DNA of 45,166 nt from an uncultured Bacteroidales bacterium (GTDB lineage: Bacteria > Bacteroidota > Bacteroidia > Bacteroidales > Muribaculaceae), in NCBI GenBank assembly GCA_949289215.1, contig CASENC010000047.1:1-45166 (forward strand), read 5' to 3'. The first letter of the stretch is position 1. Each line of letters begins with the position of its first letter. The notes under the pieces were generated by a model, which saw nothing but the letters and a program-made list of their open reading frames with translations, was not told where the DNA came from and did no database searches. Of the stretch, positions 35,098 to 44,427 are shown piece after piece. The translations under genes were made by a program, and so were the position numbers.

Positions 35098-36000
35098 ATG
35101 CAAATAACAAAAGTCTCTCCCGGCGAATACAAACGCCAACTGCCCATGGTGCCGCACGTGTTCAATTCGGTGGAATTTTCCGAACTGAACCGCGACAAAG
35201 CCACGGCTCTGCACTATTTGATATTTTCCGACACCAAAGTAAGGTTCGGCATAATACTCGGCGAGAAAGCCGACGGGTTGCACAGCCCGTTCTCGGCACC
35301 TTTCGGCGGATTTTCCACCCTGCGGCAACAACGGCTCACATATATGGATGAAGCCGTGGACCTACTAAAAACATATGCCGGCCGACGAACGGTGCATATA
35401 ACCCTGCCTCCACTTGTTTACGGCTCATCACAATTGTCGAAGTGGGTAAATGTGTTACAGCGGCACGGAACCATGCAATGTTGCGACCTGAACTACCATT
35501 TCGAGCTATCGATGTTTCCGCAATATGCAAATATCATAGAGCGTAACGCCCGGAACAAACTGCATCAAGCGATGCAGGAAGAACTTACGCTTATTCCCGA
35601 TTGTGACATTGAGCGCGCCTATGGCGTGATAAAAGCCAATCGCGATGAACACGGATATCCGTTACGTATGTCGCCACAGGCCGTAAAAGACACTGCCGGA
35701 ATACTAAAAGCCGATTTTTTCACAATGACACACGACGGCTGCGACATTGCAGCCGCACAAGTGTTCCATGTTGCCGAAGGCATGGCACAGGTTATCTATT
35801 GGGGAGACTTGAAACAATACTCCAAATTGCGCACCATGAACCGCCTTGCCCACGACATTTTCGCCCACTACCACAACCGTGGACTGAAAATCCTCGACAT
35901 AGGCCCCTCGACCGAAAACGGCACCCCCAATCACGGCTTGTGTGAATTCAAGGAGAGTATAGGCTGCTCGGTTTCACCAAAATTCCAATTCACATTATGA
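35098..36000 (+). CDS. GNAT/FemAB-like acyltransferase of unknown substrate
   Basis: 300 residues from MQITKVSPGEYKRQLP; the alternative TTG start is 9 bp earlier. The middle contains a second-half GNAT-like core: RDEHGYPLRMSPQAVKDTAGIL, then DIAAAQVFHVAEGMAQVIYWGD and LRTMNRLAHDIFAHYHNRGLKILDIGPS, resembling the acetyltransferase domain of FemAB-type proteins. No signal or membrane segment. Sits 18 bp after dut and 116 bp before the TPR gene. The role is probably amide-bond formation or acetylation linked to envelope or peptidoglycan, but the substrate is unknown. Confidence 0.65.
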   Translation: MQITKVSPGEYKRQLPMVPHVFNSVEFSELNRDKATALHYLIFSDTKVRFGIILGEKADGLHSPFSAPFGGFSTLRQQRLTYMDEAVDLLKTYAGRRTVHITLPPLVYGSSQLSKWVNVLQRHGTMQCCDLNYHFELSMFPQYANIIERNARNKLHQAMQEELTLIPDCDIERAYGVIKANRDEHGYPLRMSPQAVKDTAGILKADFFTMTHDGCDIAAAQVFHVAEGMAQVIYWGDLKQYSKLRTMNRLAHDIFAHYHNRGLKILDIGPSTENGTPNHGLCEFKESIGCSVSPKFQFTL

Positions 36001-36116
36001 CACAACGTCACGCACTTATACATTTTTAATAAAAAATTAAAAGCCACTTCCTGAAAAAGTATTTAATTTGCACCTATCGAACAATAGGTTATCAAACAAA
36101 AAAACTGCAATCACCG

Positions 36117-37862
36117 GTGAAAAAATTTATTTTCGGCATAATAGCACTGCTTGCAATGACGGCAATTTTGCCGTCTGTTGACTCCGACGCATCCAACAAA
36201 AAGAATATTCCGAGCGATACCGACCGTCGCAAAGCCGGATATATGTTCCTCGAAGCCTTACGGCAACGTGAAAACGACAGCATCGACGCTTTCTTCGAGT
36301 TGTTACGACAAGCCTACCGACTTGAACCTGACAACGATGTAATAGCCTATTACCTGGGGTTCTGCTATGTTACAATGGATAATTCCAACCGGGATATCGC
36401 CGAAGAAGGCTACCGGCTGATGAAAAAGCACTTCGATGCCGTGCCGACCGACTATGACGAAGCCCTTGTATATGCCAATGTGGCAAGCCGACTGGGCCAT
36501 AACGAAGAGGCCATAATTGCACTCGACACACTCGTGAAGCTGTTCCCCGACAAGCTTGATGCCCGCGTGATGCTTGCCGATGCATATGCCCGCAGCCGGC
36601 ACTTCCGTAAAGCAATCGCCACCTATGATTCGCTTGAATCGACCGAAGGCAAATCCCTGCCGTTGTCGTTGCGGAAAATCAATTTCTATATGGCTCTGAA
36701 CGACACCGCAGGCACCATTGGAGAAGGACGGAATCTTTACCAGTCGGCTCCCGACAACGCCACTTACAACCTGCTGTTGGGCAACATTTTCATGCAAGTG
36801 GGCAAGCAAGACAGTGCCCTGCACTATATCGACCGTGCACAACAGCTCGACCCCGAAAATGGCATGACATACCTGAGCAAAGCCCAAATATACTACAACG
36901 ACGGCGACTCGGCCAACTATGACAAACAGATTTACCAAGCCCTGATAAGCAAAGACCTTGATGTGGTGAACAAAGTGGAAGTACTCACCGACTACATCAA
37001 GCAACTGCTTGCCGAGCGTGACTCGTCGCAACGCATCGACAACCTGTTCAAGGTGCTTATAACACAGCATCCACATGAAAGTGAAATACACAAGCTATAT
37101 AGCCGATACTATGCAACGTTACACGATTATAAGAAGGCCGCCGAGCAAATGGAATATGTCACCGACATCGACCCATCGAATGCCGAAAATTGGAACTTGC
37201 TGATAATGTTCGACCTTATCGCCGAAGATTACCCAAAAGCTCTCAAAGCCGCCCAAAAAGCCCTCGAATACAACCCCGACAGCATAGAACTCTATCAAAA
37301 CGTCGCCCCCGCATATTTCCAAATGAAGGAATATGACAAAGCACTCGACACTTACCGCAAGGCCCTGCAAATAGCCGACTCCACCGACTATATGCTGCGC
37401 TCAAGCCTGATGTGCGGCATGGCCGACGCATATAGCGAACTTAACGATACCTCACGAGCATATGGGTGCTATGAAGAGGCTTTACAACTGTTTCCCGATA
37501 ACGACCTTGCACTGAATAATTTCGCATACTTCCTTGCCGTGAGAAACATGGAACTCGACCGTGCCGAGCAACTTAGTGCCAAAGCCGTGATGATAAGCCC
37601 TGAAAGCCCCACCGTGCTCGACACATACGCTTGGGTGTTTTTCCGTAAAAAAGAATACTCGCTGGCTCTTGCATACATAGAAAAGGCCATAAAAAATTGC
37701 AAGGAAGACAATGCCGAGATACTTGAACACTACGGCGACATTCTATTCATGAACGGCCAATTCGAGAAAGCTGTGGAAAACTGGGAAAAAGCTCTTGCTT
37801 TAGACCCGGAATCGGATATACTGAAGCGTAAAGTGGAATATAAGACCTATTTCAACGAATAA
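36117..37862 (+). CDS. TPR-repeat protein with N-terminal signal/anchor
   Basis: 581 residues from a GTG start. Signal or anchor MKKFIFGIIALLAMTAILP. Then many TPR units, including LLRQAYRLEPDNDVIAYYLGFCY, ALHYIDRAQQLDPENGMTYLSKA, AAEQMEYVTDIDPSNAENWN, ALKAAQKALEYNPDSIELYQNVA and AVENWEKALALDPESDILK. It is a scaffold for protein contacts in the periplasm or at the inner membrane. The gene begins the TPR, DUF4292, LytM row, whose order recurs in Bacteroidales, and ends 7 bp before the lipoprotein gene. Confidence 0.88.
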   Translation: MKKFIFGIIALLAMTAILPSVDSDASNKKNIPSDTDRRKAGYMFLEALRQRENDSIDAFFELLRQAYRLEPDNDVIAYYLGFCYVTMDNSNRDIAEEGYRLMKKHFDAVPTDYDEALVYANVASRLGHNEEAIIALDTLVKLFPDKLDARVMLADAYARSRHFRKAIATYDSLESTEGKSLPLSLRKINFYMALNDTAGTIGEGRNLYQSAPDNATYNLLLGNIFMQVGKQDSALHYIDRAQQLDPENGMTYLSKAQIYYNDGDSANYDKQIYQALISKDLDVVNKVEVLTDYIKQLLAERDSSQRIDNLFKVLITQHPHESEIHKLYSRYYATLHDYKKAAEQMEYVTDIDPSNAENWNLLIMFDLIAEDYPKALKAAQKALEYNPDSIELYQNVAPAYFQMKEYDKALDTYRKALQIADSTDYMLRSSLMCGMADAYSELNDTSRAYGCYEEALQLFPDNDLALNNFAYFLAVRNMELDRAEQLSAKAVMISPESPTVLDTYAWVFFRKKEYSLALAYIEKAIKNCKEDNAEILEHYGDILFMNGQFEKAVENWEKALALDPESDILKRKVEYKTYFNE

Positions 37863-37869
37863 CGCCTGC

Positions 37870-38682
37870 ATGACAATCCGCTTGGACGACATATTGCTTA
37901 TATTGCTGTCGATGATGCTATTTGCCACATCGTGCCGCACCACAGGCGACGGTTACAAGGCCGTAGCACTCAAAATCGACAACCGCGACACAGGGCTACG
38001 ATTAAAATCCATCACCGACGGCTACCGGCAATGGCAGACATTCACGGCAAAAGGACGCTTTTCAATTACCGGCAGCGAAGAAATGTCGGCATCGATGCAA
38101 ATGCGCATGACGTGCGACCGATACATTTATATTTCACTGCGTGGCGGCATGGGCATAGAAGGGGGCAAAATATTCATCACACCCGACAGCTTGTATATAA
38201 TCGACAAAATCAACAAATGCTACGTTGCCGATGAAATTTCCACATTCACCGCAGGCATACCTATCACACTTGGTTCGTTGCAGCAGTTGTTGCTATGCCG
38301 CACTTTCGGTTCACCCGATGCCCTGCCGGCCGATGCCGACGGACGTTTCTCGGCAACAACAGGTGCAGGCGATGGTGCCGAATACCGGTTTAACTTCAAC
38401 CGCCACAACCTGCTCGACCTGGCATCGGCAACAAGCAACGACGAGCTGGCCTCGTGCAACGTGGGCTATTCAGGCTACATCGATACACGCCAAGGAGGGA
38501 TATTAGCTACATCGATAGCAATAATATCGCAAATGCAAGGCTTGCAAATAACCATGCAAGCCGAATATTCACCGGAAAGCATCACATGGAACAGGCCGCT
38601 CGACGACCGGCTTTCGATACCGGCAAGTTACCGACGGGCCGATACACGGATATTGCTACAACAACTCGGGAACGAACTTTAA
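37870..38682 (+). CDS. DUF4292 lipoprotein
   Basis: 270 residues. Lipobox LFATSC with Cys22. DUF4292 starts around residue 40 (GLRLKSITDGYRQWQTFTAKGRFSITG) and continues through SMQMRMTCDRYIYISLRGGMGIEGG and PDSLYIIDKINKCYV. Fold is like LolA/LolB-type lipid carriers (inference from strand pattern). It is probably an outer or inner membrane lipoprotein in the TPR/LytM module. 7 bp after the TPR gene and 15 bp before the LytM gene. Confidence 0.88.
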   Translation: MTIRLDDILLILLSMMLFATSCRTTGDGYKAVALKIDNRDTGLRLKSITDGYRQWQTFTAKGRFSITGSEEMSASMQMRMTCDRYIYISLRGGMGIEGGKIFITPDSLYIIDKINKCYVADEISTFTAGIPITLGSLQQLLLCRTFGSPDALPADADGRFSATTGAGDGAEYRFNFNRHNLLDLASATSNDELASCNVGYSGYIDTRQGGILATSIAIISQMQGLQITMQAEYSPESITWNRPLDDRLSIPASYRRADTRILLQQLGNEL

Positions 38683-38697
38683 TTCACACTACTGAAA

Positions 38698-40053
38698 ATG
38701 AAACAATGGCTTACAACCATACCAATAATCTTCTTCATTGCCATCGCATCAACTGCAATGGCACAATCATCAATGACTGATGTGCGGCAGCAAAAAAAGG
38801 AGAAACAAGAGGAAATAAAACGCACTTCTTCAAAAATCGATAATAATAAAAAAGAGATAACACGACAACTGAACTCATTGCGCTCAATCGAAGCCGACAT
38901 TACTTCACAACAAGCTCTCATCAAAAGCCTCAACGCTCAACTCGACAGTATCAACAGGCAAGTGAACATTGTCAACGACTCGATTGCCGCAATCAACGGG
39001 AAACTCTCCACACTTCGCAGCTCATATGCCTCGGCTGTGAGAAAAATGCACTCACACTCGTCGTCGTTCGACCGGCTCATGTTCATTTTCTCTTCAGGCT
39101 CGTTCCATGAGGCATACCGGCGCATGAGGTACCTGAAGCAGTTCCAAAAATGGCGTAAACGCAATGCCGAAAGAATCGAAGAGCAACTGCAACTGCTTGA
39201 AACCGAAAAACAAAGCTTGAACGAACTAAAAAAGCAGAAAACAACAAACCTCACAGCCCAACAGCGGGCAAAACTCGACCTTGAAGGGCAAAAGAAGAAA
39301 CAAAACAACACAATAGCACAACTGCGCAAACAAGACAAACAATTGCGGGCGACACTGGCCGAACAACAACGGCAAGCCGATGCCCTTGACCGCGAACTCG
39401 ACCGACTGATTGCCGAGGAGCAACGCCGACAGGCCGAGGAAGAAGCCCGCCGGGCAGCAGAAGAACGTGCCCGGGCAGAAGCAGCGGCAAAGAAGCCCGA
39501 AACAGAAAAGTCCGAAAAAGTTCCACAAAAAGACAAGGAACCTCAACCTGTTAGAGACAAAGGGACTGAAAAACCAGAACCTGCCGACATCGTAGGCAAG
39601 GCGCCCGACAATATGCCAAAACCGGAACGCACATTCAGCGGCTCATTTGAAAGCAACAAGGGCCGACTGCTTTTCCCTGTAACGGGCAAATATAAAATCA
39701 TAGGCACCTTCGGACAACACCGACATCCCGACCTGAAATATGTGAAAGTAAACAATAACGGTATCGACATCGAGGCCCAAGCCGGAGCATCGGCCAGGGC
39801 GATTTTCGACGGCAAGGTCTCGGCCGTGTTCCCGCAAGACGGTTACCACACTGTGGTAATGGTGCGGCATGGAAAATACCTGTCGATATACGTCAACCTT
39901 AGTGAAATATACGTGCGCAAGGGCGATTCGCTCAAGGCCGGACAGGCCATAGGCAAAATATATTCCGACCCCGACGACGGAGGCCGCACCATTCTGCACT
40001 TTGAGGTGCGCAAAGAACGTGAAAAACTCGACCCCCAACAATGGGTGAAGTAA
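38698..40053 (+). CDS. EnvC-like murein hydrolase activator (degenerate M23/LytM)
   Basis: 451 residues. Signal peptide 1-22. A long coiled coil (about 25-260) rich in Lys, Glu, Gln and Ala, then a Pro-rich linker, and a C-terminal LytM domain (about 318-451). The domain has NNNGIDIEA where active M23 enzymes have HxGxD, YVNLS in place of YxHLS, and TILHFEV where the first His of HxH is missing. Most zinc ligands are therefore lost, as in EnvC. It is predicted to activate amidases that split daughter cells, rather than to cut peptidoglycan itself. Third gene of the TPR-DUF4292-LytM operon; 3 bp before the flippase. Confidence 0.88.
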   Translation: MKQWLTTIPIIFFIAIASTAMAQSSMTDVRQQKKEKQEEIKRTSSKIDNNKKEITRQLNSLRSIEADITSQQALIKSLNAQLDSINRQVNIVNDSIAAINGKLSTLRSSYASAVRKMHSHSSSFDRLMFIFSSGSFHEAYRRMRYLKQFQKWRKRNAERIEEQLQLLETEKQSLNELKKQKTTNLTAQQRAKLDLEGQKKKQNNTIAQLRKQDKQLRATLAEQQRQADALDRELDRLIAEEQRRQAEEEARRAAEERARAEAAAKKPETEKSEKVPQKDKEPQPVRDKGTEKPEPADIVGKAPDNMPKPERTFSGSFESNKGRLLFPVTGKYKIIGTFGQHRHPDLKYVKVNNNGIDIEAQAGASARAIFDGKVSAVFPQDGYHTVVMVRHGKYLSIYVNLSEIYVRKGDSLKAGQAIGKIYSDPDDGGRTILHFEVRKEREKLDPQQWVK

Positions 40054-40056
40054 ACC

Positions 40057-41496
40057 ATGGCACAAGGCAGGAACGCAATATCGAGACAGATAATCAAGGC
40101 TATGAGCGTCTTTGGGGGCGTACAAGCCTTGACTATATTGTGTTCCATTGTACGCACCAAGCTCGTAGCCGTGTGGATTGGTCCGGTAGGTATCGGGTTG
40201 TTTGGCATTTACAACTCGGCTATCGACATGATCAACAATATTGCAAACATGGGCATACGCAGCAGCAGCGTACGCGACATATCCATTGAGGTGGAACGAG
40301 GCAACCGCCAACGCATAGCCGAAATCATTTGTGTAGTGCGGCGTTGGACGTGGGCCTTGAGTGCAGCCGCTGCCCTGCTCATGCTTGCCACTGCGCCATT
40401 ATTAAGCAAGTGGACTTTTGGCGACGACAACCATTCGCTGGGTTTCATTATGCTGTCGGTAGCTGTAATGCTCACCGCACTGGTCAATTGTGAACAATCT
40501 ATTTTACAGGGTACACGCCGGCTGCGCCGATTGGCTCAAGTGGGCGTATGCAGTGCGGCCGTGGGGCTTGCCGTTTCTGTGCCGCTGTTCTACTTTTTGC
40601 GCGACGACAGCATCGTATTGTCGATAATCGCCTATTCGGCGGCAGCGGCATTCTTCGCATGGAAATTCCGTAACAAGGATTTTTCAAGCACACAGGTAAC
40701 ACTTTCCTACAAGGAAACAGCCACACGCGGTGCCGGATTTGTAAGGCTTGGTTTCTTCATGACGCTCGGGTCATTCCTGGCAATGCTCAGTTCCTACATT
40801 TTCATAGCCTACCTCAATCATGAGGCAGGCACCGCCACCGTAGGGCATTATCAAGCCGGATATACCCTTATACACCGTTACGCGGCACTCATCTTCACTG
40901 CCATCGGTACCGAATACTATCCGCGACTTGCCGCAGTGTGCCACAGCAAGTTGCGCACCGGGCTTTTTGCAAGCCAGGAAATCAATATAGTTCTCACTGT
41001 GCTTGTAGCCATCATATCGCTGTTTATCCTGTTCAGGCAATTAGTAGTGAATATACTATATTCAAGCGATTTCAATGTTATCATTCCGTTCATCACCTAT
41101 GCAAGCCTCGGCATAGTGTTCCAAGCCATATCGCAATGCATGGCCTATGTGATAATCGCCAAGGGTAAAGGGAAAACATATATTGTCACCGAAAGCACCA
41201 GCACCATAATCGGCCTCGCACTCAATATCCTGTTTTTCAATATAGCCGGATTAGACGGCCTAGGATGGGCTTACGCCGTGTGGTATATCGCTTATACGAT
41301 AATTGTAGGTATTGTTTATTTCAATCAGTTCAAGTTCACTCTGCACCGCTCCACCATATTCATGGCATCGTATGCCACCATCATGGCATTGGCGGCAATA
41401 GCAACCATGAACCTCGGCCTATGGCCGCTTACGGCAGTCGTAGCCATAATCGCCGTGGCTGTGTGCTTCACCTCGCTACGCCGTAAATTTCGGTGA
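40057..41496 (+). CDS. Polysaccharide flippase (Wzx/MATE-like)
   Basis: 479 residues with about 12-14 hydrophobic helices, starting ISRQIIKAMSVFGGVQALTIL, as in oligosaccharide flippases. GPVGIGLFGIYNSAIDMINNIANMGI and HYQAGYTLIHRYAALIFTAIGTEYYPRLA mark the two halves. It carries lipid-linked glycan across the inner membrane. No glycosyltransferase neighbours are seen, so the glycan is unknown. It begins 3 bp after the LytM gene and is probably co-transcribed. Confidence 0.9.
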   Translation: MAQGRNAISRQIIKAMSVFGGVQALTILCSIVRTKLVAVWIGPVGIGLFGIYNSAIDMINNIANMGIRSSSVRDISIEVERGNRQRIAEIICVVRRWTWALSAAAALLMLATAPLLSKWTFGDDNHSLGFIMLSVAVMLTALVNCEQSILQGTRRLRRLAQVGVCSAAVGLAVSVPLFYFLRDDSIVLSIIAYSAAAAFFAWKFRNKDFSSTQVTLSYKETATRGAGFVRLGFFMTLGSFLAMLSSYIFIAYLNHEAGTATVGHYQAGYTLIHRYAALIFTAIGTEYYPRLAAVCHSKLRTGLFASQEINIVLTVLVAIISLFILFRQLVVNILYSSDFNVIIPFITYASLGIVFQAISQCMAYVIIAKGKGKTYIVTESTSTIIGLALNILFFNIAGLDGLGWAYAVWYIAYTIIVGIVYFNQFKFTLHRSTIFMASYATIMALAAIATMNLGLWPLTAVVAIIAVAVCFTSLRRKFR

Positions 41497-41501
41497 CTAT
41501 A

Positions 41502-41681
41502 TTACCAGAACTTGTTTTGAGCCTTGTTGTATTGGAATCCTACACTGCCCAACTTGTCTTCAAGCCAATGACGGTCGATTTGCATATCGCTGCACATCTC
41601 GTCGAGCGACCCGTAACAATCACGCAATTTCATATTCACAAAACTCAATAGCATCATCACATCACTTGGTAATTCGGTCAT
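41502..41681 (-). CDS. DUF4250 small protein
   Basis: A 59-residue ORF beginning MTELPSDVMMLLSFVNMKLR and continuing with DCYGSLDEMCSDMQIDRHWL, matching the DUF4250 pattern (short, highly acidic, starting with a PxDxxMLLSFVNMKLRD block). A small helical cytosolic protein, function unknown. It lies 5 bp from the end of the flippase and is read convergently. Confidence 0.85.
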   Translation of the reverse strand: MTELPSDVMMLLSFVNMKLRDCYGSLDEMCSDMQIDRHWLEDKLGSVGFQYNKAQNKFW

Positions 41682-41766
41682 AATCTTAATCCTTTAAAAA
41701 TTCGCCGCAAAAATACCATTTTCCACACATTTTTCCAAAACAAAATACTACCTGCACTACCGAGTT

Positions 41767-43230
41767 CTACCAGACGGTAACATCCACATTATTATTCACG
41801 TTGATATTAATGTCCGACGACTCATCTTCGGTTCTAACCATCTTCACATAAAATGTCGCACGGTATAGTGAATTGAATTTGTCGTTAACGTCCTCCGACC
41901 GTTCGTTTGAATTTCCCAATTTATCTTCGGCAGTTATTTCTATATAATTATCGCCCAGGTTAAGCGGAAGGTAGCAATTAAACGTATAAGGACTTTTTTT
42001 ATTCACCAAGTTTACCTTATGCTTGGCATCTTTATATGCAAATGTTACCGATTTGACACCTTTTTCAAATGCTATCGTAAATCCTGCCACATTTCCACGA
42101 AATTCATTTCCTGTGACAGTTATGTTTTCTGTAATATCCACATTGGGAACTCCTGTTATGTTAAATCCCGATAACTTGTAATCATTATATGTAGTATCCC
42201 CAAACAATTTGCTACCTACACTTTTTCCCGAAGCTTCTAATCCTGCACGATTGTTGGCAATTCTATTATTTCCCAATAAAGCATCTGCATACCTTCCTGC
42301 CGAATTCGTTTCATGATAACTCTCGTTCTTTGTAGATATATACGGAGGCTTGTTATCAATGCACACCACCCCCACCGGCAATATCTGCCTATTCCATTTC
42401 TTGTCGATACCTATCAGAAACATAGTCAACAAGCCACCCTTGCCTTTTGACCTGTAACAAGGGAAAGTCGCGCCCGATGTCGGTGATGCTCCTGCAAAAT
42501 TATCGGAAACGGCATCGCGGATAAAACTTTCCAAATCATTATCGTTATCGGTTGCGAATAAATAGTAATAATCGGCAACCATATTAGTATTTATTCTATA
42601 CCTGATTTCTGAAAAATCTTTTATCGTAGGTATCGATGAGAAATCTTCAGGGCGATAATTATTCGTCTTTTTATATGATAAATCCTTATATATGTCATAC
42701 ATTAATTCAATGTCGCTATCTTCCAGGAAATTACCCGTATCATACAGCCATCTTCTAATATCTTCGATTTTAGGCGCAATGCTGCCCTCTTTGACCAAAA
42801 GCCCGGCTTTACCGCTTGTCAACCTTGCATAAAGACCCTCTTCTTTAGGCTTTGGAGAATAATTGTATTCAAAATCGACTTTTGTTTTATTGTCAATTGT
42901 CACCGTTAATGGCAATTTAGTATTACGAGTAAAGTTATAAGCCAATTCTTCACGTCGTGCACTGCAACGAATTATGCTGTCAACGTCGAGATAGGCCTTT
43001 TTACCGATGAAACTGTAAGACTCCGACAGCCCGGCACTTGCATCATTAGATATTATATCAACACGGTGTGATATAGAATCGTTTGACCTGATTTCTATAA
43101 TATTGCCGTTGATTTTATATGTTACAGTATCTTCTTCCTGAACATCCACAGCCTGTGCCTTTTGTGAATTATTGCAAGCGACACATAAAAGAGCCGGCAA
43201 TACCATTGCAATTATTTTTTTACTGTACAT
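41767..43230 (-). CDS. Lipoprotein with Ig-like C-terminal domain, unknown function
   Basis: 487 residues from the ATG at 43230, preceded by GGGAGG; the earlier in-frame start 23 codons upstream would overlap the upstream gene deeply. Lipobox: LLCVAC (residue about 19). The middle (about 195-305) contains SEIRYRINTNMVADYYYLFATDNDND and GLLTMFLIGIDKKWNRQILPVGVV. The C-terminal 100 residues (TVTGNEFRGNVAGFTIAFEKGVKSV through GDNYIEITAEDKLGNS) look like an Ig-like or Big-type beta-sandwich. It overlaps the stop of the upstream gene by 11 bp, so the two are translationally coupled. No known family recognised. Confidence 0.7.
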   Translation of the reverse strand: MYSKKIIAMVLPALLCVACNNSQKAQAVDVQEEDTVTYKINGNIIEIRSNDSISHRVDIISNDASAGLSESYSFIGKKAYLDVDSIIRCSARREELAYNFTRNTKLPLTVTIDNKTKVDFEYNYSPKPKEEGLYARLTSGKAGLLVKEGSIAPKIEDIRRWLYDTGNFLEDSDIELMYDIYKDLSYKKTNNYRPEDFSSIPTIKDFSEIRYRINTNMVADYYYLFATDNDNDLESFIRDAVSDNFAGASPTSGATFPCYRSKGKGGLLTMFLIGIDKKWNRQILPVGVVCIDNKPPYISTKNESYHETNSAGRYADALLGNNRIANNRAGLEASGKSVGSKLFGDTTYNDYKLSGFNITGVPNVDITENITVTGNEFRGNVAGFTIAFEKGVKSVTFAYKDAKHKVNLVNKKSPYTFNCYLPLNLGDNYIEITAEDKLGNSNERSEDVNDKFNSLYRATFYVKMVRTEDESSDININVNNNVDVTVW

Positions 43231-44296
43231 ATTTGCCTCCCGATAATTCTTGAGTTTGTTTGTTCTTCTTGGATTTCCGGCTTGACGCAGGATAACCATA
43301 CTGCCCTTGATAGTTTTCCTCCAATACCTTTTTCTTAAAAACCCGGAGCTTTGTAAGTAGATTTTTACATATTAATTTCGATGCATGAAAGCTATATTCC
43401 TCAACAATATCCTTTTTCCCCTTATACGAGATTTCCAAACCCGATGCGGAATAAATACGCATGATGCTTTCATCCTGTCCGCCCAGGAATCCTCGTCCGA
43501 ACTCAAAACGGGCATCTTTAACAGGGATTGATATTGTCACTGTTCCTTGCTTAAATTCATTACCCTGATTAAACTCGGTTGCTCTCACATCTTTGTGTGA
43601 GATGATAATATTGGGATACTTGTATTTTATTGTCAAACCGGTTGTCCTCGTCCATTCGCTGTTATGATAAACCTGTTCGCTTTTAATATCATATTGCTTG
43701 AAATCTTTCAATATCGACTCAAAAACGTCTTTTGATGATTGCCCTTGATAATGAGCGTCTTCGTTCAAAGTGCGAAGCCACGGAGTGCTGTTGTAAACAT
43801 TCCCTTGAAGTTCATGCGATATTGAAACAAATTTTTGCGCACTCTCCTGATCAGAGAAAAGAATTTGAAACCCGTATAAAATTTCATGCTCTCCGAGTGC
43901 ACCATCCGGTCGATACCGTTTTAAATCAAAGCCGTCTGTTCCATATTCCGAATTGGTGTAGAAATGAATTTTTCTTATATCACCTTTTTGATAATATTCA
44001 CCGTCAATCTCTTGCCAGTCTCCATCTTTGATGTAATAAGGCGTATATGTATCTATAATCCACTCTTTCTCTTTGATGTATGAACCGGGATCTACCAGTT
44101 TAACATTGGCCTCAAAACTACGACCATCTATTTCCTTTATTCTGAAAGAAATAACATCATGCCATTCATTCTCGATACAAATCTTCAACTCTGTTTGCAA
44201 AACTGCATTTAGCTCATCGACCGAGCTTTGAGCTACTGCGTTCTGTACACATAAAATGGCTATGATTAACCCTAATAATCGCTCGGTGTTCATCAT
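43220..44296 (-). CDS. Secreted protein of unknown function, partner of the lipoprotein
   Basis: 358 residues from MMNTERLLGLIIAILCVQNA (ATG 44296; the next ATG is one codon later). A longer frame starting GTG at 44323 runs into the IS terminal repeat and is unlikely. Signal peptide about 1-22 (ending NAVAQ). Then mixed beta-rich sequence with many Lys, Asp and Tyr (for example GDWQEIDGEYYQKGD). No domain recognised. The tail is basic (SSRKSKKNKQTQE). AT-rich relative to core genes, adjoining an IS4 element, so probably accessory. Confidence 0.7.
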   Translation of the reverse strand: MMNTERLLGLIIAILCVQNAVAQSSVDELNAVLQTELKICIENEWHDVISFRIKEIDGRSFEANVKLVDPGSYIKEKEWIIDTYTPYYIKDGDWQEIDGEYYQKGDIRKIHFYTNSEYGTDGFDLKRYRPDGALGEHEILYGFQILFSDQESAQKFVSISHELQGNVYNSTPWLRTLNEDAHYQGQSSKDVFESILKDFKQYDIKSEQVYHNSEWTRTTGLTIKYKYPNIIISHKDVRATEFNQGNEFKQGTVTISIPVKDARFEFGRGFLGGQDESIMRIYSASGLEISYKGKKDIVEEYSFHASKLICKNLLTKLRVFKKKVLEENYQGQYGYPASSRKSKKNKQTQELSGGKYVQ

Positions 44297-44378
44297 TTCT
44301 GTTCCGGTTTCATTAGTGTCCACTAAAAATCATAGGAGTTCTTTGAAATTATTGAAATTCAGTTTGTTACAAACAATT

Positions 44379-44408
44379 TTGGAGTCAACGGATTTGAATT
44401 TACTTTTG
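44379..44408 (+). promoter_or_regulatory. Promoter of the IS transposase
   Basis: TTG (44379-44381), a 19-bp spacer and TACTTTTG (44401-44408) match TTG/TAnnTTTG. The start site lies about 10 bp before the transposase ATG (44428). Confidence 0.65.
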
Positions 44409-44427
44409 CGGTCATAATCAGACCGTT

